Source: an uncultured Erysipelotrichaceae bacterium (GTDB lineage: Bacteria > Bacillota_I > Bacilli_A > Erysipelotrichales > Erysipelotrichaceae). Taken from it: a DNA stretch of 10,701 bases. Made by a program: the position numbers and the translations under genes. Positions within the stretch are counted from its first letter, which is position 1; each line of letters opens with the position of its first letter. The notes under the pieces are model-generated. The model had not been told where the DNA came from and searched no databases. It saw nothing but the letters and a program-made list of their open reading frames with translations. Shown here piece after piece: positions 6,339-10,701 of this stretch. The stretch lies in contig CADBPB010000052.1 of NCBI GenBank assembly GCA_902796525.1, positions 1 to 10,701 on the forward strand, in the 5' to 3' direction.

Positions 6339-6360
6339 ATCTTTAGTTCTATTTTATAAT
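6332..6360 (+). promoter_or_regulatory. Promoter of the galactanase-amylase operon
   Basis: TCGTCA (6332-6337), 17 bases, then a perfect TATAAT (6355-6360). The -35 overlaps the malQ start codon. Initiation 7 bases after the hexamer falls on the GTG at 6367, which would make the messenger leaderless. The minus strand of the same AT-rich stretch also offers -10-like sequences for malQ (TATAAA 6358-6353, TAAAAT 6356-6351), so the two promoters probably overlap and compete. No catabolite-repression (cre) box was recognised in this 28-base gap. Confidence 0.5.
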
Positions 6361-6366
6361 AGATTT

Positions 6367-8334
6367 GTGAAGCTTAGAAGATTATTTGTCATTATCATCG
6401 TTTTATTTCTTGCGAGTTCCTGCCAGAAGGCGCATATCGTCCTTACGGATTCTTCGGATACGCTTTTTGTCAGGAAGATCGATCATCTTCCGGATGATTT
6501 CATCATGGGCATGGATGCAAGCAGCGTCATTTCACTGGAAGACAGCGGCGTGACGTTCTACGATTTTGACGGAAACGAAACCGATCTGTTCAAGATCCTT
6601 GCGGAAAACGGCATCAACAATATCCGTATCCGGATCTGGAACGATCCCTACGATTCCGAAGGAAACGGCTACGGAGGCGGAAACTGCGATGTCGACAAGG
6701 CACTGATCATCGCAAAAAGAGCGAATCTCTACGGAATGAAAGTGATCTTAGATTTCCATTATTCCGACTTCTGGGCCGATCCTTCGAAGCAGATGGCTCC
6801 TAAAGCCTGGAAAGGCCTCTCTATCGAAGAAAAAGCCGAAGCGCTGTATCAGTATACCCTGGACAGTCTGAAGCGTTTCAAGCAAGAAAGAATCGCTGTA
6901 TCGATGGTTCAGATCGGCAACGAGACCAACGGGGCTCTGGCCGGTGAAAACATCTGGATGAATATCATCTATCATCTGATGGCCAATGCTTCCAAAGCCA
7001 TCCGCGAAGTCTATCCGAAAGCGCTGATCGCCGTCCATTTCGCAAATCCGGAGAATAAAGACGCTTATCTTGACTACGCATCGAAACTGGCGTACTACGA
7101 CCTTGATTACGATGTATTTGCTTCTTCCTATTACCCCTACTGGCACGGCTCTTTGGAAAACCTGTCCGATGTCCTGTCGCAAATCGCGGATACATACGAT
7201 AAGAAAGTCATGGTGATGGAAACATCTTACGCCTATCGCCCGGAAGATAGCGACTTTCATGGCAATACCATTTCCGACGAATCGCTGGTGACCAAAAACT
7301 ATCCCTATACGATACAGGGACAATGCAATGCGGTCCTTGATGTCATCGATACGATCGCAAACAAGACCAGCAATGGCATAGGTGTATGCTACTGGGAAGG
7401 CGCATGGATCGCCGTAGGAACGGATTCCTACGAGGAAAACAGCCTGTTGTGGGAAGAACATGGTTCCGGATGGGCCAGCAGCTATGCGAAAGAATATGAC
7501 CCGAAAGACGCAGGCAGATACTATGGCGGGTCCGCGGTCGATAATCAGGCATTCTTCGATGAACACGGACATGTGCTGGAATCGCTCAAACTGTTCGCGT
7601 TATGCAGAAATGGAAACATCCTTCCGGTACGCGCCGATGCGATCGAAGATGTCTATCTGTCGGTCAATCTCGGAGATGAGCTCGTACTGCCGGAACAGAT
7701 CAATGCGATCATGAATGACAACAGCCATCAGCTTGTCGATGCGGAATGGGATGCCAATGACGTCTCGCAGGTCGTAACGGATCAGACCGGTGAATACCTG
7801 ATCAAAGGAAACTGTGACGGCATGGATGCGTTCTGCCATGTTTCGATAATCAATTTCAATTACCTGCAGAATCCTTCGTTCGAAGAAGACGAGCATGGAT
7901 CCCGCAGTCCCAAGGGCTGGATCATAAACGACTCCGGCAACGCGAACGAACTGTATGTCGAAGATAAAGTGACCGATTCGCTTGACGGTTCGAAACATTA
8001 TCATTTCTGGGCAGATAGCAGCCATACGATCTGTTTCGACCTGGAACAGAAAGTCGATGGGCTCAGATCCGGCAATTATCTCTATCAGATCTCGATCATG
8101 GGCGGAGATGCCTCGGATGGCAATATCTATGCCTATGTGAAATCAAATGACGAGATCATCGCAAAAGAAGAGTTGCAGATCACCTCTTACAATGTCTGGG
8201 ACAGTTCTGCGATCGCTTTCGATCATACAGAAACGGACGCTTTGACAGTCGGCATCCATGTGGAGTGCAACGGCGTAAACAACGGAGCCTGGGGGAAGAT
8301 CGATCAGGCGATCCTGAATTATATGGGGGAATAA
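6367..8334 (+). CDS. Lipoprotein endo-beta-1,4-galactanase (GH53) with Ig-like and CBM61-like domains
   Basis: Numbered from the GTG at 6367 (655 residues), the protein opens with a lipoprotein signal peptide, MKLRRLF, a hydrophobic run and the lipobox LASSC with C19. The GH53 domain (about 45-410) shows IRIRIWNDPYD, DFHYSDFWADPSKQMAPKAW, the acid/base E186 in QIGNETNG and the nucleophile E285 in VMETSYAY. A bacterial Ig-like domain (about 421-494, LGDELVLPEQI) and a CBM61-like module (about 497-655, starting near NPSFEEDEHG) follow. CBM61 is known to bind beta-1,4-galactan and is often attached to GH53. The enzyme should cut galactan side chains of pectin at the cell surface. An in-frame ATG at 6301 would add 22 residues with a second hydrophobic stretch and overlap malQ; the GTG start gives a normal signal peptide. 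There is no Shine-Dalgarno sequence at either site. Confidence 0.92.
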   Translation: MKLRRLFVIIIVLFLASSCQKAHIVLTDSSDTLFVRKIDHLPDDFIMGMDASSVISLEDSGVTFYDFDGNETDLFKILAENGINNIRIRIWNDPYDSEGNGYGGGNCDVDKALIIAKRANLYGMKVILDFHYSDFWADPSKQMAPKAWKGLSIEEKAEALYQYTLDSLKRFKQERIAVSMVQIGNETNGALAGENIWMNIIYHLMANASKAIREVYPKALIAVHFANPENKDAYLDYASKLAYYDLDYDVFASSYYPYWHGSLENLSDVLSQIADTYDKKVMVMETSYAYRPEDSDFHGNTISDESLVTKNYPYTIQGQCNAVLDVIDTIANKTSNGIGVCYWEGAWIAVGTDSYEENSLLWEEHGSGWASSYAKEYDPKDAGRYYGGSAVDNQAFFDEHGHVLESLKLFALCRNGNILPVRADAIEDVYLSVNLGDELVLPEQINAIMNDNSHQLVDAEWDANDVSQVVTDQTGEYLIKGNCDGMDAFCHVSIINFNYLQNPSFEEDEHGSRSPKGWIINDSGNANELYVEDKVTDSLDGSKHYHFWADSSHTICFDLEQKVDGLRSGNYLYQISIMGGDASDGNIYAYVKSNDEIIAKEELQITSYNVWDSSAIAFDHTETDALTVGIHVECNGVNNGAWGKIDQAILNYMGE

Positions 8335-8337
8335 AAC

Positions 8338-9885
8338 ATGTTGAAAAAAATACTGATTGTACTGCTGATCCTTTGCTGTTTCTCTTGCAGCGGTACGAAA
8401 GAAAAGAAAGCCGATCTTACGGATGACAACTATCGGGTGTTCTATGAGATCTTCGTCGGTTCTTTTTCCGACAGCAACAACGACGGAGTCGGAGATCTCA
8501 ACGGCATCGTCAACCGTCTGAACTATCTCAATGACGGAGATGTCGAATCGACGCACGCTCTGGGGATCCAGGGGATCTGGCTGACGCCTATTTTCGAATC
8601 CCCTTCGTACCACAAGTACGATGTCACGGACTACTATGCGATCGACGATTCTTTCGGTACGATGGACGACCTGAAATATCTTATCGAAAAATGTCATGAA
8701 CGGAATGTCCTGGTCATTCTCGATCTGGTCATCAACCATACTTCCAGCCAGCACGAGTGGTTCAGGAAGTTCACGGAAGCGCATCAGAAAAAAGATACGA
8801 GCAGTCCCTACTATGATTATTACGTGTATATTCCCAAGAACGAAAACAGGTCGAACCGGCATTTCTGCGATCTGCTGGGAACGGACGAGAAATATGAGTG
8901 CAACTTCTCTTACGACATGCCGGAACTGAATTTCGATAACGAGTACGTACGCAGCGAACTGCTGGATATAGCCCAGTATTATCTGGCTCTGGGCGTGGAC
9001 GGTTTCCGTTTCGATGCCGCGAAATATCTCTATTACGGGGATAATGATTCATCGATCGGCTTCTGGAAGGAATATACCGATAAATTACGCAAGATCAAAG
9101 AAGATATCTATCTGGTCGCCGAGGTATGGTCCGGAGAAAGCGAGATCGATCAGTATATCGCTGCGATGAACTGTTTCAATTTCGCGATGTCGCAAAGCGA
9201 AGGCTTTATCGCGAACGCCGCCAAGGGCGGAGATATCAACACCTATACCAATTATGTGGTGAAATATCAGGATTCTTTGAGCAAGATCAGCAAAGATGCG
9301 ATGCCGATCTCTTTCATATCCAATCACGACATGGACCGGGCAGCGGGATATCTGAATGTGTTCAATGGCAGAGCCTATATCGGCGCGAATCTGCTTCTGC
9401 TCAGCCCAGGTTCGCCTTTTATCTATTACGGAGAAGAAATCGGCATGAAAGGTACCAGAGGTACTTCCAATACCGACGCGAACCGCAGACTGGCGATGCT
9501 CTGGGGCGACGGAGATATGGTCAGAGATCCGGAAGGAGCCAATTTCGACGCATCGAAACAAAGCAACGGTACCGTTGCCGATCAGACGCAGGATCCCAAC
9601 AGCATCCTGAACTATTACAGCAAGCTGATTTCGTTTCGAAACCGCTATCCGCAGATCGCCAGGGGACATTATGAGCAGCTTAATCTGAATCGCAAGGATC
9701 TGGGCGGTTTCATCATCGAATACAACAACGAAAAGACCTACCTGATCCACAACAATTCCCAGGAGACGATCACCGTCAGCAGCGAACTGTTCAGCCAGCT
9801 GATCGATTCGATCGGCATGAACGATGCGAAACTGAATGGAAACGAACTGACTGTCGGTCCTTATACTTCCGTCATCCTGCACTGA
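8338..9885 (+). CDS. Lipoprotein alpha-amylase (GH13)
   Basis: The 515-residue protein has a short basic start, a hydrophobic segment and cysteines C12, C13 and C16 before a polar linker; C16 in CFSCSG is the likely lipidation site, although the -3 residue is unusual. The GH13 motifs are complete: DSNNDGVGDLNGI (45-57), DLVINHTS (region I, 129-136), DGFRFDAAKY with nucleophile D226, VAEVW with acid E262, and FISNHD with D331, then FIYYGEEIGM. A short beta-sandwich C-terminal domain ends the protein. The layout resembles the surface lipoprotein amylases of anaerobes such as Thermotoga AmyA; cleavage of starch or maltodextrin is expected, with exact specificity unproven. The ATG lies 3 bases after the galactanase stop, and its GGGGGA ribosome site (8325-8330) is inside that gene, so translation is probably coupled. 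Confidence 0.94.
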   Translation: MLKKILIVLLILCCFSCSGTKEKKADLTDDNYRVFYEIFVGSFSDSNNDGVGDLNGIVNRLNYLNDGDVESTHALGIQGIWLTPIFESPSYHKYDVTDYYAIDDSFGTMDDLKYLIEKCHERNVLVILDLVINHTSSQHEWFRKFTEAHQKKDTSSPYYDYYVYIPKNENRSNRHFCDLLGTDEKYECNFSYDMPELNFDNEYVRSELLDIAQYYLALGVDGFRFDAAKYLYYGDNDSSIGFWKEYTDKLRKIKEDIYLVAEVWSGESEIDQYIAAMNCFNFAMSQSEGFIANAAKGGDINTYTNYVVKYQDSLSKISKDAMPISFISNHDMDRAAGYLNVFNGRAYIGANLLLLSPGSPFIYYGEEIGMKGTRGTSNTDANRRLAMLWGDGDMVRDPEGANFDASKQSNGTVADQTQDPNSILNYYSKLISFRNRYPQIARGHYEQLNLNRKDLGGFIIEYNNEKTYLIHNNSQETITVSSELFSQLIDSIGMNDAKLNGNELTVGPYTSVILH

Positions 9886-9905
9886 TACGGAAATCGAACA
9901 TAATG

Positions 9906-9931
9906 AAAAGACGCTTGCGCGTCTTTTTTTT
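9906..9931. terminator. Bidirectional rho-independent terminator between the amylase and ftsZ genes
   Basis: AAAAGACGC (9906-9914), loop TTGC, GCGTCTTTT (9919-9927) form a 9-pair stem continuing into a run of eight T (9924-9931) on the plus strand. On the minus strand the same stem ends in TTTT, so it can also stop ftsZ transcription. The plus-strand T run overlaps the ftsZ stop codon (TAA at 9932-9930). Confidence 0.9.
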
Positions 9932-10701
9932 AGATCCTTGTTTTGAAGAACGGAGGGATATCGTCATCGTCGTCATTGACGAAGACGGTATCTTTGCCGT
10001 GACCATCGTTCTGTATCATGACCGTATTGGTATTGTCGAAGATGACATTGTTCGGATTGCCTGCCGCGTACTTCGTGTTCGGAATATCAAAACCAGTGGC
10101 AATCACGGTGACGATGATCGATTCACCAAGCGAATCGTTGATCGCGACACCATAGATGATATCGATATCGTTGCCTGCCGCTTCTCTGATGTAATCGACG
10201 GCGACTTTCGAATCCTGCAGGGAAATACTCGGTCCGCCGGTGACATTGATGATCGCGGATTTCGCACCTTTGATATCCGCTTCCAGCAAAGGCGAACGGA
10301 TCGCACGGGCCGAAGCTTCTTTCGCTTTGTTTTCACCCTGCGCCATGCCGATACCGATCAATGCCGTGCCCTTTCCGGACATGACGGTACGGATATCCGC
10401 GAAATCAAGGTTGATGAACGCAGGAACGGCGATCAGATCGGTGATCGTCTGTACACCCTGCCTTAAGATGTTGTCGGCTTCTTTAAACGCTTCCTGCATC
10501 GGGATCTTGCCGATCACGTTCAGTAGCTGATTATTCGAAACGATGATGAGCGAATCCACATACTGGCGGATCTGTTCGATACCAACCTTTGCCTGATCCA
10601 TGCGGCGAGGTCCTTCGAAATCAAAAGGCTTGGTAACGATGCCGACGACCAGGGCATTCATCTCTTTGGCGATCTTCGCAAAAACAGGAGCGGCGCCGGT
10701 A
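9930..10701 (-). CDS. ftsZ: Cell division protein FtsZ, C-terminal part (start outside window)
   Basis: About 256 residues are visible, beginning within the nucleotide-binding region (TGAAPVFAKIAKEM, the end of the GGGTGTG signature block). The methionine encoded at 10661 is internal, not the start; the gene continues beyond base 10701 and should lack roughly the first 110 residues here. The T7 loop NLDFADIRTVM supplies the catalytic Asp for GTP hydrolysis by the neighbouring subunit, followed by GKGTALIGIGMAQGENKAKE. A short linker of about 45 residues leads to the conserved tail DDDDDIPPFFKTRI, which binds FtsA and other membrane tethers. FtsZ is the tubulin-like GTPase that forms the division ring. 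It is convergent with the amylase operon and shares its terminator. Confidence 0.97.
   Translation of the reverse strand, partial: TGAAPVFAKIAKEMNALVVGIVTKPFDFEGPRRMDQAKVGIEQIRQYVDSLIIVSNNQLLNVIGKIPMQEAFKEADNILRQGVQTITDLIAVPAFINLDFADIRTVMSGKGTALIGIGMAQGENKAKEASARAIRSPLLEADIKGAKSAIINVTGGPSISLQDSKVAVDYIREAAGNDIDIIYGVAINDSLGESIIVTVIATGFDIPNTKYAAGNPNNVIFDNTNTVMIQNDGHGKDTVFVNDDDDDIPPFFKTRI

Noticed and set aside
6301..6366. Upstream ATG start for the galactanase, adding 22 residues
   Set aside because: It overlaps the malQ 5' end and adds a second hydrophobic stretch before a normal lipoprotein signal peptide. It would also require transcription to start upstream of the perfect TATAAT at 6355-6360.
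6748..7572. 274-codon open frame on the minus strand opposite the galactanase gene
   Set aside because: The plus strand carries GH53 catalytic motifs throughout. The antisense product has low-complexity Ile/Arg/Val-rich sequence typical of a shadow frame.
8143..8862. 239-codon minus-strand frame across the galactanase/amylase junction
   Set aside because: It is antisense to two well-supported genes and lacks motifs or a start signal.
9085..9882. 265-codon minus-strand frame opposite the amylase gene
   Set aside because: It covers the GH13 catalytic region in antisense and shows no family resemblance.
9903..10466. 187-codon plus-strand frame opposite ftsZ
   Set aside because: It starts inside the terminator hairpin and is antisense to conserved FtsZ sequence.
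10661..10661. Methionine codon taken as the ftsZ start
   Set aside because: The frame stays open to the window edge and encodes conserved FtsZ sequence (TGAAPVFAKIAKE) before it, so the gene is simply cut by the window.

Overview
The window looks like a chromosomal segment of a Gram-positive bacterium (Bacillota). The evidence is the AGGAG-type ribosome binding sites, compact hairpin-plus-T-run terminators, TATAAT-like promoters, surface lipoproteins with short signal peptides and a Bacillota-style FtsZ. The FtsZ tail ending in DDDDDIPPFF and the roughly mid-40s G+C would fit an Erysipelotrichaceae-like lineage, but that placement is a guess. No mobile element, CRISPR array, tRNA or rRNA was seen. 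Genes are packed tightly on both strands and the only gaps over 100 bases carry regulatory signals.

Left part (1-1531): the start of a CNNM/HlyC-CorC-type membrane protein gene runs leftward off the window. It is divergent from a small radical SAM/SPASM gene running right. The 149-base gap between them holds a good promoter and a ribosome-site-masking hairpin for the membrane protein, and a 16-base perfect palindrome and extended -10 for the radical SAM gene.

Middle-left (1507-4380, minus strand): a three-gene operon with overlapping ends encodes a TetR-type regulator, a COG2509-type FAD-dependent dehydrogenase and a divergent SpoU/TrmH-fold protein whose two C-terminal AdoMet motifs look eroded. 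A palindrome sits on the operon promoter and is a candidate site for the TetR protein. The last gene overlaps the radical SAM gene tail to tail by 25 bases.

Middle (4436-6338, minus strand): malQ (4-alpha-glucanotransferase) is followed by rpsO (ribosomal protein S15) with its own promoter and terminator. The rpsO leader can form a long hairpin whose loop is complementary to the rpsO Shine-Dalgarno sequence, an arrangement resembling the E. coli S15 autoregulatory pseudoknot.

Right part (6332-9931, plus strand): divergent from malQ across only 28 bases, a two-gene operon encodes two predicted surface lipoprotein glycosidases. One is a GH53 endo-beta-1,4-galactanase with an Ig-like domain and a CBM61-like module; the other is a GH13 alpha-amylase. 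With malQ this is a small glycan-use locus covering pectic galactan and alpha-glucans. A terminator shared with the convergent, incomplete ftsZ gene closes the region.

A cross-cutting observation is that the radical SAM and galactanase genes both lack a Shine-Dalgarno sequence and both have a -10 hexamer ending exactly 7 bases before the start codon, suggesting leaderless transcripts. The least understood unit is the tetR-FAD dehydrogenase-SpoU operon.
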